DNA of 64,000 nucleotides, taken from the NCBI GenBank assembly GCA_039939375.1, contig JBDVJO010000007.1, positions 124,001 to 188,000 of the forward strand. Direction: 5' to 3'. The first letter of the stretch is position 1, and each line of letters starts with the position of its first letter. Under the pieces are notes generated by a model. That model worked only from the letters and a program-made list of their open reading frames with translations. It did no database searches and was not told the origin of the DNA. Both the position numbers and the translations under genes were made by a program. This DNA comes from Paracrocinitomix sp039939375. Its GTDB lineage: Bacteria; Bacteroidota; Bacteroidia; Flavobacteriales_D; Crocinitomicaceae. Positions 1-7,938 of the stretch are shown in pieces.

Positions 1-346
1 AATTTGTATCCAAAGCAGACAATACTTCAATTCGTTTTAAGTGATTCTCAAGGGTTTTTGACCTATTATTCAGATCACCGTAACAAAATGCAGAAAATTT
101 ATATAAACTATCCAGTAAATAAGGATTTGTCACAGAAGTAGTATCTTCTTTTGCTTTCTCAGAATAATATAAGCCTTGATATGGGCTTATCATTAAAATC
201 TGAAGACCATCTTGAATTAAAACCCTCATCCTTTCTTCAGGAGAATTTATTTTTTCAAGTTTCTTGAGCGTAGAATCAGCTATGTGGTTTTGACTAAACA
301 AAATTCTCACTAGGCAACAGAAAAATATACTAACGAACCATTTCAT
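1..346 (-). CDS. Secreted protein of unknown function, C-terminus beyond window
   Basis: The frame is open from an ATG at 346 to the window edge (115 codons), so only the N-terminus is present. It starts with a signal peptide (MKWFVSIFFCCLVRILFSQ), followed by a hydrophilic helical stretch. The segment with YSEKAKED, LDSLYKFSAFCYG and LENHLKRIEVLSALD has the look of tetratricopeptide helices, as in the periplasmic TPR part of Bacteroidota sensor kinases, but that is an inference. The gene reads away from the repeat-rich region and its promoter must lie inside that region. The part deciding its function lies outside the window. Confidence 0.6.
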   Translation of the reverse strand, partial: MKWFVSIFFCCLVRILFSQNHIADSTLKKLEKINSPEERMRVLIQDGLQILMISPYQGLYYSEKAKEDTTSVTNPYLLDSLYKFSAFCYGDLNNRSKTLENHLKRIEVLSALDTN

Positions 347-407
347 TTGACACTAATTTAACGATTTAGTTGATAGGGCAGTAGTAAAAAAGTTATCATA
401 GAGTTCA

Positions 408-452
408 GACTTGATCTTGCACGTCTGTCGATATCTTGTGTGAGAGTATAGA
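408..452. repeat. Repeat A, copy 1
   Basis: Direct repeat of about 45 bp with the core cttgcacgtctgtcg followed by atcttg and tgagagtatag. It differs from copy 2 at only a few bases. Confidence 0.8.
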
Positions 453-464
453 ACATAGAGTATA

Positions 465-510
465 GACTTGATCTTGCACGTCTGTCGTTATCTTGCATGA
501 GAGTATAGAA
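465..510. repeat. Repeat A, copy 2
   Basis: Second copy of repeat A in tandem with copy 1, separated by a short catagagtatag tract. It leads directly into repeat B copy 1. Confidence 0.8.
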
Positions 511-530
511 CATAGAGTATAGAGTATAGA

Positions 531-634
531 CTTGATTTGGGGAAACTTTCAACCGGGTTGCACAGAATCAAGTCTTTGTTCTTTAATCTATAAGCGATCT
601 CGGCGCAGCAGAGAGAGCGATCTATAGTCTAAAC
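531..634. repeat. Repeat B, copy 1
   Basis: About 100 bp unit: cttgatttgg, a ttcaaccgggttgcacagaat block, ctttaatctataagcgatct, then a short hairpin and gagcgatctatagtctaaa. In this copy the hairpin arms CTCGGC/GCAGAG carry one mismatch. The unit is bounded by the direct repeat agcgatct and by ctata/tatag ends. Confidence 0.8.
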
Positions 635-691
635 TGAGAACATAGAGTATAGAGCATAGAACAAAGACCTAATGAGTCCTATACCAATATT

Positions 692-795
692 TAACTCTGT
701 GTGCTCAGCGTAAAACTTTGTGAACTCTGTGGTTGAAACTATGCGTCCATTTTAACCGCAAAGAACACGGAGAAGGCGCAAAGGTCTCGGAGAGT
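692..795. repeat. Repeat C, inverted pair (ctctgtg/ctttgtg type)
   Basis: A forward arm containing ctttgtgaactctgtggtt faces an inverted arm containing aaccgcaaagaacacggag, so the two could form an imperfect hairpin of about 25 bp per arm around 741-755. Stretches with this wording are known as dispersed intergenic repeats in several bacterial genomes; that is from memory and not searched. Confidence 0.6.
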
Positions 796-811
796 TTTGA
801 GCTTATTGGGA

Positions 812-904
812 AAAAGTTCAACCGGGTTGTACAGAATAAAATCTTTGCTCTTTAATCTATAAGCGATCTCGGCTTAGCCGAAAGAGCGATCTATAGTCTA
901 AACT
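812..904. repeat. Repeat B, copy 2
   Basis: Second B unit. Its hairpin is CTCGGC-tta-GCCGAa, nearly perfect. The flanks ctttaatctataagcgat and gagcgatctatagtctaaac are identical to copy 1. A partial B unit (942-985: cttgatttggagaaagttcaa, then a cacagaatcaag block) follows without the hairpin. Confidence 0.8.
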
Positions 905-990
905 GAGAACAAAGAGTATAGAGCATAGAGTATAGACTTGATTTGGAGAAAGTTCAACGCTGATGCACAGAATCAAGACTTTGTTCAAAT

Positions 991-1034
991 CACTCTGTGA
1001 AACTTTGTGAAAACTCCGAGAAACTCTGTGATAC
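991..1034. repeat. Repeat C, partial copy
   Basis: Contains cactctgtgaaactttgtg and aaactctgtgat, the same wording as the forward arm at 692-740, without the inverted partner. Confidence 0.5.
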
Positions 1035-1041
1035 AAATTAA

Positions 1042-1085
1042 ATCTTGCACGTCTGTCGTTATCTTGCATGAGAGTAGAGAGTATA
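1042..1085. repeat. Repeat A, copy 3
   Basis: Third copy of repeat A, with the core atcttgcacgtctgtcgtta as in copy 2. It again precedes a B unit, so A-B order is kept in two places. Confidence 0.75.
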
Positions 1086-1101
1086 GATCAAAGATTTGAT
1101 A

Positions 1102-1196
1102 GGGGAAACTTTCAACTGGGTTGCACGGAAATCAGTCTTTGCTCTTTAATCTATAAGCGATCTCGGCGAAGCCGAGGGAGCGATCTATAGTCTAAA
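1102..1196. repeat. Repeat B, copy 3 with perfect hairpin
   Basis: Third B unit. The hairpin ctcggc-gaa-gccgag is perfect here. It lies about 40 bp downstream of the stop of the cysteine desulfurase gene (minus strand), where it could act as a 3' end structure. There is no long T-run, so a terminator role is unproven. Confidence 0.8.
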
Positions 1197-1237
1197 AAAA
1201 CAGATTTGATTTGGCTCGAAATTTAATATCCAATGCA

Positions 1238-2374
1238 CTAACTCTTCACCAATGACCCAACAACTACCTTTTCAATAATAGAAAGTGCATAATCGATTTC
1301 TTCTTTTGTGGTATATCTTGAAAAAGAGAAACGAGCATTTGGTCGGTTAGCATCTGCATTGATTCCTCTCAAAACATGAGAACCTACATTTGAACCTGAA
1401 GTACACGCAGATCCACCTGAACACGCTACCCCATCTAAATCCAATAAAAACAAAAGCATTGACTTATTCTCAAATGGAGGAAAGCACACATTAAGTACCG
1501 TATACAAACTCTTTGACGGCTCTGTTTCACCATGAAATTGTACGCCCGGAACTTTTAGTTTTAGCTGTTCCATCATGTAAGATTTTAAGCCTTGAACATG
1601 TGCTATATGTCCTTCAACGTCTTCAGTGGCCAGTTCTAAGGCCTTTGCCAAACCTGCTATTCCAATTAAGTTTTCAGTTCCTCCTCTAAGACCACGCTCT
1701 TGAGCACCTCCTTGAATTAGCGGTGATACGTTTAGGTTTTTCTTTGCATATAAAAACCCTACACCTTTTGGTCCGTGAAATTTGTGGGCAGCACAGGTAA
1801 TAAAATCTGCTCCTAACTCCTCAACGTCAATGTGATAATGCCCCATAGTTTGAACAGTATCAGAATGAAAAAGCGCATTATACTTCTTGCATAAAGTCGA
1901 TACTGCTTTCACATCTAGCAAGGTTCCAATTTCATTATTTGCATGCATTAAAGAAACCAAGGTCTTTTCTCCGCTCGCCAACAATTCTTCAAGATGCACC
2001 AAATCTACTTGGCCAGTTTCAGAAAGTTTTACCCAATCTACTTTTACACCCTTTAAACCTTCAATCGTATGCCCTACTGCATGATGCTCAATAGTTGAAG
2101 AAATAATTCTTGTTACGCCACCATCATTTACAGCACAAGTAATTGCCATATTATCCGCTTCTGTTCCTCCAGAAGTAAAGATGATTTCTTTAGGTTCTGC
2201 GTTGATCATTTTTGCCACCTGACGTCTTGCAATTTCAATAATTGCTTTAGAATCTCTTCCGAAAGAATGTATAGAAGATGGATTTCCAAAATTATCCGTC
2301 ATCACCTTTGTCATAGTTTCAATCACTTCAGATGCCATTGGCGTTGTTGCCGCATTGTCTAAATATACTTTCAT
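1238..2374 (-). CDS. Cysteine desulfurase, NifS/IscS family
   Basis: A 378-residue PLP enzyme that removes sulfur from cysteine, leaving alanine, and passes a persulfide to Fe-S cluster or tRNA thiolation partners in the cytoplasm. The N-terminus (YLDNAATTP) is typical. The PLP lysine is in AAHKFHGPKG (about K198). The catalytic cysteine is in GSACTSGS (about C324), the IscS/NifS class rather than the SufS class. Length is normal. No iscU, iscA or hscA gene is beside it, so it appears as a stand-alone gene. The start is the only ATG before the conserved strand. The specific acceptor cannot be told from sequence. Confidence 0.93.
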   Translation of the reverse strand: MKVYLDNAATTPMASEVIETMTKVMTDNFGNPSSIHSFGRDSKAIIEIARRQVAKMINAEPKEIIFTSGGTEADNMAITCAVNDGGVTRIISSTIEHHAVGHTIEGLKGVKVDWVKLSETGQVDLVHLEELLASGEKTLVSLMHANNEIGTLLDVKAVSTLCKKYNALFHSDTVQTMGHYHIDVEELGADFITCAAHKFHGPKGVGFLYAKKNLNVSPLIQGGAQERGLRGGTENLIGIAGLAKALELATEDVEGHIAHVQGLKSYMMEQLKLKVPGVQFHGETEPSKSLYTVLNVCFPPFENKSMLLFLLDLDGVACSGGSACTSGSNVGSHVLRGINADANRPNARFSFSRYTTKEEIDYALSIIEKVVVGSLVKS

Positions 2375-2497
2375 TGATCAGGTTTAAAGCGGCCGCAGCC
2401 ACGCATACTCATTATGATGTAAAATTAAGGAAAAGGACTTAATTTCCCAATGAATTAAAAGATTTGAAAGAATTGAACTGGATTTAGGAATCCAAGA

Positions 2498-3538
2498 TTA
2501 CTCAGTTGGTTGTGCTGGCAAGAAGAATCTTAAATCTTGTAACACTTTGTCAAAGGCATAAAACTGCCCAACAACTAACCTACCATCTCTGATTTTAACC
2601 CATAAACGATCGCGATCAAACTCAATAAGATTTCCATCATAATCGTATTTTTCATACATCATGTGCTTTTTATAGCAGTGAATTCTATTCTTATCTCCTT
2701 CGTTATCTGTTACTTCAATGACATACCAAGGTGTAGTTGCAGAAATTGAATCTGCTTGCTCTGAGCTGGTCAAATAATTATGCTGCTCGTAATGGACTTT
2801 TCTGAATCCTAAAATATAATCTCTCACTCTAGAAGTATCGAAATCTGGAACCTCTTTGTTGTTATTCAACAAGGCAAAAGTATTCTTGTCTAAGACATTA
2901 ATTTTGAAATTATATTCTGAGCTATCTGGCAATTGCACTTCAATAGACTTGATGTTTGAAGGATTATAATTAAACACTCCTGTACATTCAAATTCTAATG
3001 GGTTTGTGATAAACCTAGACTCCAAGTTACCGAACATGTTTGGCTGATACATTATGAAAGGCTCAGGCGATTTCCCTTTTTCAGGATCTTTCAACAACAT
3101 GTAAGTTCCGTATTGATCTTTAGTTGGTTGCCCAACATACCAAGTTTTTGATAATTCTCCGTTTTGATAAATCTCTACTTTTCGGTGGTGAGATGTCAAA
3201 TTTTTATTGACGTTTTCTACCGCACCTTTTGGAACCGGCGACTTTACTTTAATGTGTTTAAAGGTAGCCAACATGGTTTGCACTAAATGCTGCTGTACAC
3301 AAGCACCATTTTCCATTCCCCAGCTACCGTCTTCGGCTCTTTTTAAATGTACCCCTTCATTGCCTTCGGTATCTGTTAAAATCAACTCATCTACACTTGC
3401 CGTATCAGTAATAGCAAAATCAGACAAAGCTTCGTCTGACAATTTTGAATTACCATTCCCTTTTTGGCTCAATTGATAAGCCATCACGGCAAGAACCGCA
3501 ACAGCTACGATTATAATTATAAGTTTAACTCTTTTCAT
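2498..3538 (-). CDS. DUF4340-like membrane-anchored protein downstream of GldG
   Basis: A 346-residue protein with one N-terminal membrane segment (LIIIIVAVAVLAVMAY, residues 5-20) and a large extracytoplasmic part. The arrangement ITDTASVDELILTDTEG, GSWGMENG and YVGQPTKDQYGTYM, with repeated beta-strand segments, matches the DUF4340 family. That family usually follows an ABC permease and an ABC_transp_aux protein. The gene begins 6 bp after the gldG stop, so it is probably the third gene of the gldF-gldG operon. Its function is unknown; the context suggests it is an accessory periplasmic part of that transporter. Confidence 0.8.
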   Translation of the reverse strand: MKRVKLIIIIVAVAVLAVMAYQLSQKGNGNSKLSDEALSDFAITDTASVDELILTDTEGNEGVHLKRAEDGSWGMENGACVQQHLVQTMLATFKHIKVKSPVPKGAVENVNKNLTSHHRKVEIYQNGELSKTWYVGQPTKDQYGTYMLLKDPEKGKSPEPFIMYQPNMFGNLESRFITNPLEFECTGVFNYNPSNIKSIEVQLPDSSEYNFKINVLDKNTFALLNNNKEVPDFDTSRVRDYILGFRKVHYEQHNYLTSSEQADSISATTPWYVIEVTDNEGDKNRIHCYKKHMMYEKYDYDGNLIEFDRDRLWVKIRDGRLVVGQFYAFDKVLQDLRFFLPAQPTE

Positions 3539-3544
3539 AAATCC

Positions 3545-5305
3545 TTAGATTGTTCGAGCGTATTTACGTTTTCTTAAGAATACTTGTAAGATACCAAGTA
3601 ATAAAATTGACAGCAATGGAACTGCAATATTGACGAACTTCCAAAACTCCTTTTCTTCAATTACTTTTTCAGTATCCAACACACGCATTTTAATGGTTTT
3701 TGTTCTTATGTCAATTAATGAAAAATCATCTAGCATGTAATCCACCGCGTTAAGCACAAAATCTCTATTTCCGTATGAGAATTTTGGCGTTCCGTTTGGA
3801 TTTCTCACCCCATATACATCCATGTTAATTGGCATAAATCGATATCTCCACTGGTCATTTACGTAAGCCGAATCAATGATTTCGTTTCTAATAATGTCTC
3901 CGTCAGAAACGACCAACATTTTAGTTGAATCACTTTTAAATCTGGTGGTGAAATCTGAAGAATTCAAGAAGGTTTCACTTAACCCTCTATTTTCAAAAGC
4001 TGAAGTAAACTTTCCTTCAAGCATAATTGCCGTAGGATAATCACCAGTAGTTCCGTCATTAAATTTTGGCTCTACATCAATAATCGAATAGTTGATTCTT
4101 GCTGGAGATTTAAATATTCTTGAGTTGTAAGAAGACTGCAATATCACTGTTTTTTTGACCTCTGTATCAGAAGCATTCACAATGTCTATTGAACTTACAT
4201 ACTCTGATTTTATTGGGTCAATATTTTTAGTAATTGGATGATCAACTCTTTGCAAGTTTGGATAGAAATACCAATCAACATTACCTAGTGGATGTCCTGG
4301 AACGAAAAGTGGTGTACAATCTTTGTCGATAATAATGTCGCTATTTAATCTGACTCCGTATTTGAAAAGCATGTCTTTTTCAATATTCAAGTTAGCAGAC
4401 ATCCCAAAAGTTTGACCTGTTCTGTAGAGAGAATCTCTGTTTACGTCCATAGGATCAACAAACCACAGCACTCGCCCACCATTCATAATGAACTGGTCAA
4501 TTACGAATTTATCTTTTTCAGAAAAGCGGCTTTTAGGCTGGGCGATTATTAACGCATCTGTTTCATCTAGCGCATTTATTTGCCCATTAATCTCAACATC
4601 ATCTACTAAGTAATAACGATTCAAACCGTTTCTTACGTCCATAGTTTGATGCGGCTTTAATTCGTTATGCCCTCCTAAAAATGAAACCGTTTTTTTGTTT
4701 TCTGCCGTTACTCTTCTCACTGCTGAGATGAGTTGATATTCAAGATTGTTGATGGTTTTATCAGCCAATCCTCTAATGTTTTCGCCAGAGAAGATGACTT
4801 TCTTATCAAAGAATTGCACTCTATCAACTGTTGTTCCGCCGAACTCAATTAATGCACCTGGCCAAATGGTTTTAATCTCTGCATTACCAGATTTAATAAT
4901 CTCTATATCGCAAGGAACGATTCCTTCAGAATAAATATTCTTTTGAACTTGCAGGTTATAATCTTCATCCTCTTCTCCGTTTGGATCAATAAATTCGTAC
5001 TGAATATTATCACCAGCGTAAACAATAAATTCATCTAGTTTTTCTTTGATTGCCAAGCGAATATTCATGATATCTGCAGGTAAATCGCCATCTAAATAAA
5101 TCTTGAAAAAGATACGATCGTCAACTCGTGACTCGTCTTCTAATAATGCAATGGTATTTTCAGAAAGTGAATGTCTTTGATCTTCGGTAAAATCTATTCT
5201 GGCAAATGAAAAAGACAGCACATAGTTCACTAAAACAATGATTGCAATGACACCAATATGGCTCAACACATCAATAGATTTGTTATTTTTCTTCGTTTCT
5301 TTCAT
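3545..5305 (-). CDS. gldG: Gliding motility-associated ABC transporter substrate-binding protein GldG
   Basis: 586 residues. There is an N-terminal membrane segment (VIAIIVLVNYVLSFSFA), a long extracytoplasmic ABC_transp_aux domain and a C-terminal membrane segment (FVNIAVPLLSILLLGILQVFL) ending in RKRKYART. Typical GldG stretches are FARIDFTEDQRHSLSENT, SFLGGHNELKP and MNGGRVLWFVDPMDVNRDSL. A longer frame begins at a GTG at 5311, but the ATG at 5305 overlaps the gldF stop by one base (TAATG) and fits the family start. GldA, GldF and GldG form an ABC system needed for gliding in Flavobacterium johnsoniae. The substrate is unknown, and no GldA-like ATPase lies beside these genes. Confidence 0.9.
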   Translation of the reverse strand: MKETKKNNKSIDVLSHIGVIAIIVLVNYVLSFSFARIDFTEDQRHSLSENTIALLEDESRVDDRIFFKIYLDGDLPADIMNIRLAIKEKLDEFIVYAGDNIQYEFIDPNGEEDEDYNLQVQKNIYSEGIVPCDIEIIKSGNAEIKTIWPGALIEFGGTTVDRVQFFDKKVIFSGENIRGLADKTINNLEYQLISAVRRVTAENKKTVSFLGGHNELKPHQTMDVRNGLNRYYLVDDVEINGQINALDETDALIIAQPKSRFSEKDKFVIDQFIMNGGRVLWFVDPMDVNRDSLYRTGQTFGMSANLNIEKDMLFKYGVRLNSDIIIDKDCTPLFVPGHPLGNVDWYFYPNLQRVDHPITKNIDPIKSEYVSSIDIVNASDTEVKKTVILQSSYNSRIFKSPARINYSIIDVEPKFNDGTTGDYPTAIMLEGKFTSAFENRGLSETFLNSSDFTTRFKSDSTKMLVVSDGDIIRNEIIDSAYVNDQWRYRFMPINMDVYGVRNPNGTPKFSYGNRDFVLNAVDYMLDDFSLIDIRTKTIKMRVLDTEKVIEEKEFWKFVNIAVPLLSILLLGILQVFLRKRKYARTI

Positions 5306-6036
5306 TACCACTTTCTTGAATGTAAAACGAGTTTAGTCAACACTATAAATACCGCTATAAAGCTGACAAAATAAAGTAGATCTCTTGAATCAAACACTCC
5401 TTTTTGAATGGATTCATAATGCTCCATGATTCCAAGGTTTCTAAGCACTAAATCAAATCCTCCGAACTGGCTGAATACAGCCAATAAGTCTAATCCTAAA
5501 AATAAAAACCAACAGAACAGAAGGCCCAAAATAAAAGCAACAATTTGGCTGTCTGTAATGCTTGACGAAAAGATGCCAACAGCAGTAAAACAGGCTCCAA
5601 CACAAAAAAGCCCTACATAAGATGCAACCGTTGCTCCTGTATCTATTATTCCTACCGGATCACCTAATTGATGCACCGTTAAAAAGTAAATTAAGGTGGG
5701 CAACATTGAAATTAGCACCAGTGTTAATCCAGCAAAATACTTGGCCATTATGATGGTTAAATCTGAAATTGGCTTGGTAAATAACAACTCTATGGTTCCA
5801 GTTCTCTTCTCCTCAGAGATAGAACGCATGGTTATTGCTGGAATCAAAATTGTGAATATTAAGGGGCTGATACTGAAAAATGGAAACAGGTCAGCGGTTC
5901 CACCTTCTAGAATATTAGTTTCGTAAGAAAACACCCATAAAAACAACGAATTTACAGCCAGAAAAAAGGCAATAAAAATATAGCCAATAATCGAGCTTAA
6001 AAAACTTCTTATTTCTTTTAAGTAAAGTGCCTTCAT
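5305..6036 (-). CDS. gldF: Gliding motility-associated ABC transporter permease GldF
   Basis: A 243-residue ABC-2 type permease with about six membrane segments. It carries the typical start MKALYLKEIRSFLSSIIGYI and the loop RSISEEKRTGTIELLFTKPI. It is the first gene of gldF-gldG-DUF4340, and its stop overlaps the gldG ATG by one base. GldF works with GldG and an ATPase (GldA) encoded elsewhere. The length is the family norm. In non-gliding relatives the same pair exists, so gene presence alone does not prove motility. Confidence 0.9.
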   Translation of the reverse strand: MKALYLKEIRSFLSSIIGYIFIAFFLAVNSLFLWVFSYETNILEGGTADLFPFFSISPLIFTILIPAITMRSISEEKRTGTIELLFTKPISDLTIIMAKYFAGLTLVLISMLPTLIYFLTVHQLGDPVGIIDTGATVASYVGLFCVGACFTAVGIFSSSITDSQIVAFILGLLFCWFLFLGLDLLAVFSQFGGFDLVLRNLGIMEHYESIQKGVFDSRDLLYFVSFIAVFIVLTKLVLHSRKW

Positions 6037-6068
6037 TAAATTTTGTTGCCGTGATTTAGATGAGCATT

Positions 6069-6094
6069 CAAAAATACAATTAATGTATTTTCAA
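6069..6094 (-). promoter_or_regulatory. Possible promoter of the gldFG operon
   Basis: On the minus strand TATTTTTG (6076-6069) matches the Bacteroidota -7 box TAnnTTTG exactly. A TTG lies at 6094-6092, with a spacing of 15, slightly short. The predicted leader before the gldF ATG is about 25 nt. Confidence 0.35.
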
Positions 6095-6313
6095 CACCTC
6101 TAAAATCTGTCAAAATTATCAATAATTAAATGTGTCTAAGTATTAAAAACCTTAACAAATCATAAAAATAGCTCAACCCTTTTGAACGACTTATGCGTTT
6201 TTAAAAAAGTTTGGACGGGTTTTTGCATGAACCTATAACATGAATAAATGCGCTCGTTACAGTTTAAATTAATTTGTATATTTTTAAGAGCCCTTTAAAC
6301 TAAACCACACATT

Positions 6314-6736
6314 ATGAAAACTTTAAAATTTTTAGCCCTTGTATTATTAATTGGATTAGGAAGTTCTTCTTATACCATCAACGCAAAAACAGCAGTTAGC
6401 AAATTACACGGAGGTGAATGGGAAAAACTGGGTTCAAGAGTTGTAAACATGGCAGGCGACCATGATGAAATTATTGTAACGGTAAGAGATGGTCTCTTCA
6501 CTAAAGTTCGATTGAAAATCATGAAAGCTCCTATTCACTTACGAAACATCAACATTGTTTTCGGAAACGGAGAGAATAAAAATGTTGTATTTGACAAAAA
6601 ATTTGCTCCAGGTTCTTTTACGCGAGTAATTGATTTAACAGGAAATAAAAGAATTATTAAAAAAGTAAAACTGAATTACAAGTCGGTTCCGGCTGGTAAA
6701 GGAAGAGCAGTTGTCACTTTATTTGGAAAGCATTAA
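6314..6736 (+). CDS. Small secreted protein of a conserved unnamed family
   Basis: 140 residues with a signal peptide (MKTLKFLALVLLIGLGSSSY, probable cleavage near NAKT). The mature part, about 110 residues, is rich in beta strands: WEKLGSRVVNM, DEIIVTVRDGLFTKVRLK, PIHLRNINIVFGNGENKNV, FTRVIDLTGNKRIIKKV and GRAVVTLFGKH. I recognise this pattern from short secreted proteins in Bacteroidota and Proteobacteria without a known role; I cannot name the family safely. It is a single gene with its own strong 3' hairpin, facing the mscS-type gene. It probably acts in the periplasm. Confidence 0.75.
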   Translation: MKTLKFLALVLLIGLGSSSYTINAKTAVSKLHGGEWEKLGSRVVNMAGDHDEIIVTVRDGLFTKVRLKIMKAPIHLRNINIVFGNGENKNVVFDKKFAPGSFTRVIDLTGNKRIIKKVKLNYKSVPAGKGRAVVTLFGKH

Positions 6737-6760
6737 AACTTTACGTTAACAATTGATATA

Positions 6761-6795
6761 AAAGGGGCTTGATAAATTATCAAGCCCCTTTTTAA
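6761..6795. terminator. Bidirectional intrinsic terminator
   Basis: A perfect 14 bp stem (aaaggggcttgata, 6761-6774; tatcaagcccctttt, 6778-6792) with a 3-base loop. A runs on one side and T runs on the other let it work for both convergent genes, the small secreted protein and the MscS channel. The minus-strand stop codon lies immediately beyond at 6796. Confidence 0.9.
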
Positions 6796-7851
6796 TTATT
6801 TCATTGCTTGGTGATATACCGTCTGAGTTGGGAATGCCATTTCAAGACCTGCGGCATTAAATCTTTTTAAGATTTCCAGGTTCATTGCTGTTTGTGTATC
6901 TAAAATATCAGATTCTTTTTTAATGTAATAAATGAAGAGAATACCCAACGAAAAATCTCCAAAAGAGTTAAACGACACGAGTACTTCATCTTCAATTAAA
7001 TTCGTTTTCTCTTTTGAAATTTCTTTCAAGATTGTCATCCCTTGCTCCATTTGCTCTGCAGTCATATCGTATGTAAGACCTAGGTTTAACACAATTTTAC
7101 GTGTGGGCTCCATGTCTACATTCTCAACGGCATCATCAGAGAACATTGAGTTAGGCACGGTTACAATTCTACCTGCAAGAGTTTCAACTCTTGTGCTTCT
7201 AATTCCGATTTCTTTTACAAAACCATCAATATCTCCAATCTGAATTCGATCACCAACAGCAAAAGGCTTATCAGCAAAAATCATGATTCCACCAAAGAAG
7301 TTCTTTACGGTATCTTGCGCAGCTAAAGCAAATGCCAATCCACCAATTCCAAGACCAGCAATAACAGCTCCTACATCATAACCGGCATTATTCAAGCCAA
7401 CAACGATACCCATTGTCCAAACAATAATTTTAAGTCCTTTTCTGAAAATTGGTAATAATTGATCGTCTAAATCAGAAGCAGATTTTTCAGTAATTGGAAC
7501 AACATATTCTTGAATTAATGCGTCTGCCAACCTTGAAATCAACCAAGTGATATTGATCACAACTAAGAATCCAAATAGATGATGAACAAAATTCTCTGCA
7601 GCACCTAATTTCAACCAAGTCAATGCATACCAAGAACATCCTAAAATCACACCAAAAACAACAGGTTCTTCAACTTTATCGACTATGATGTCGTCTAAAT
7701 TTGTCTTTGTTCTTGCCGTTAACTTCTTAACTACATTTTTAGATAGCCAGTACAATAACTTAGCTACGATAACTGATCCTAAGATGATACCAAAGCAAAT
7801 TGCGTAATCTAAAATTGTGTTTCCGTAATAGGTTTTATATAAAAAATCCAT
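6796..7851 (-). CDS. MscS-family mechanosensitive ion channel
   Basis: 351 residues. The N-terminal membrane segments cover about residues 15-160. The pore-lining helix contains GAVIAGLGIGGLAFALAAQDTVKNFFGG, followed by the beta domain (DKPFAVGDRIQIGDIDGFV, RSTRVETLAGRIVTVPNS) and the alpha/beta C-terminal domain. This is the standard MscS order. The protein is longer than E. coli MscS (286 aa) because of extra N-terminal helices. MscS channels open on membrane tension and release solutes upon hypo-osmotic shock. It is a single gene with a terminator directly after it. Confidence 0.92.
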   Translation of the reverse strand: MDFLYKTYYGNTILDYAICFGIILGSVIVAKLLYWLSKNVVKKLTARTKTNLDDIIVDKVEEPVVFGVILGCSWYALTWLKLGAAENFVHHLFGFLVVINITWLISRLADALIQEYVVPITEKSASDLDDQLLPIFRKGLKIIVWTMGIVVGLNNAGYDVGAVIAGLGIGGLAFALAAQDTVKNFFGGIMIFADKPFAVGDRIQIGDIDGFVKEIGIRSTRVETLAGRIVTVPNSMFSDDAVENVDMEPTRKIVLNLGLTYDMTAEQMEQGMTILKEISKEKTNLIEDEVLVSFNSFGDFSLGILFIYYIKKESDILDTQTAMNLEILKRFNAAGLEMAFPTQTVYHQAMK

Positions 7852-7870
7852 GAACTAATTCTTTTTTATG

Positions 7871-7878
7871 CAAAGCTA
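7871..7878 (-). promoter_or_regulatory. -7 box upstream of the MscS gene
   Basis: TAGCTTTG on the minus strand fits TAnnTTTG exactly, 20 bp before the ATG. No clear TTG is present at the -33 position, so it is only a candidate. Confidence 0.35.
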
Positions 7879-7938
7879 AAAAATCATAAGAACTGAGCAG
7901 AGAATTTATGGAAGGATATCTGAAAATCAGCAGAATAC

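Larger units (their letters stand above)
347..1237. repeat. Non-coding mosaic of dispersed repeats between two minus-strand genes
   Basis: About 890 bp without a credible gene. It is built from at least three interleaved repeat families, listed separately as A, B and C, separated by short runs of the unit tagagtata/catagagtatag. Two open frames in it are made of the repeats themselves and look spurious. No transposase remnant is seen, and terminal inverted repeats flanking the whole region are not visible. Confidence 0.8.

Noticed and set aside
358..552. Open frame of 64 codons on the minus strand in the repeat island
   Set aside because: It is made of two copies of repeat A and has internal duplication of the same peptide; no start context or family.
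857..1069. Open frame of 70 codons on the minus strand
   Set aside because: Runs through repeats A, B and C; the sequence is explained by the repeats.
7852..7938. Terminator after the CAP gene
   Set aside because: No stable stem with a T-run could be found in this short interval.
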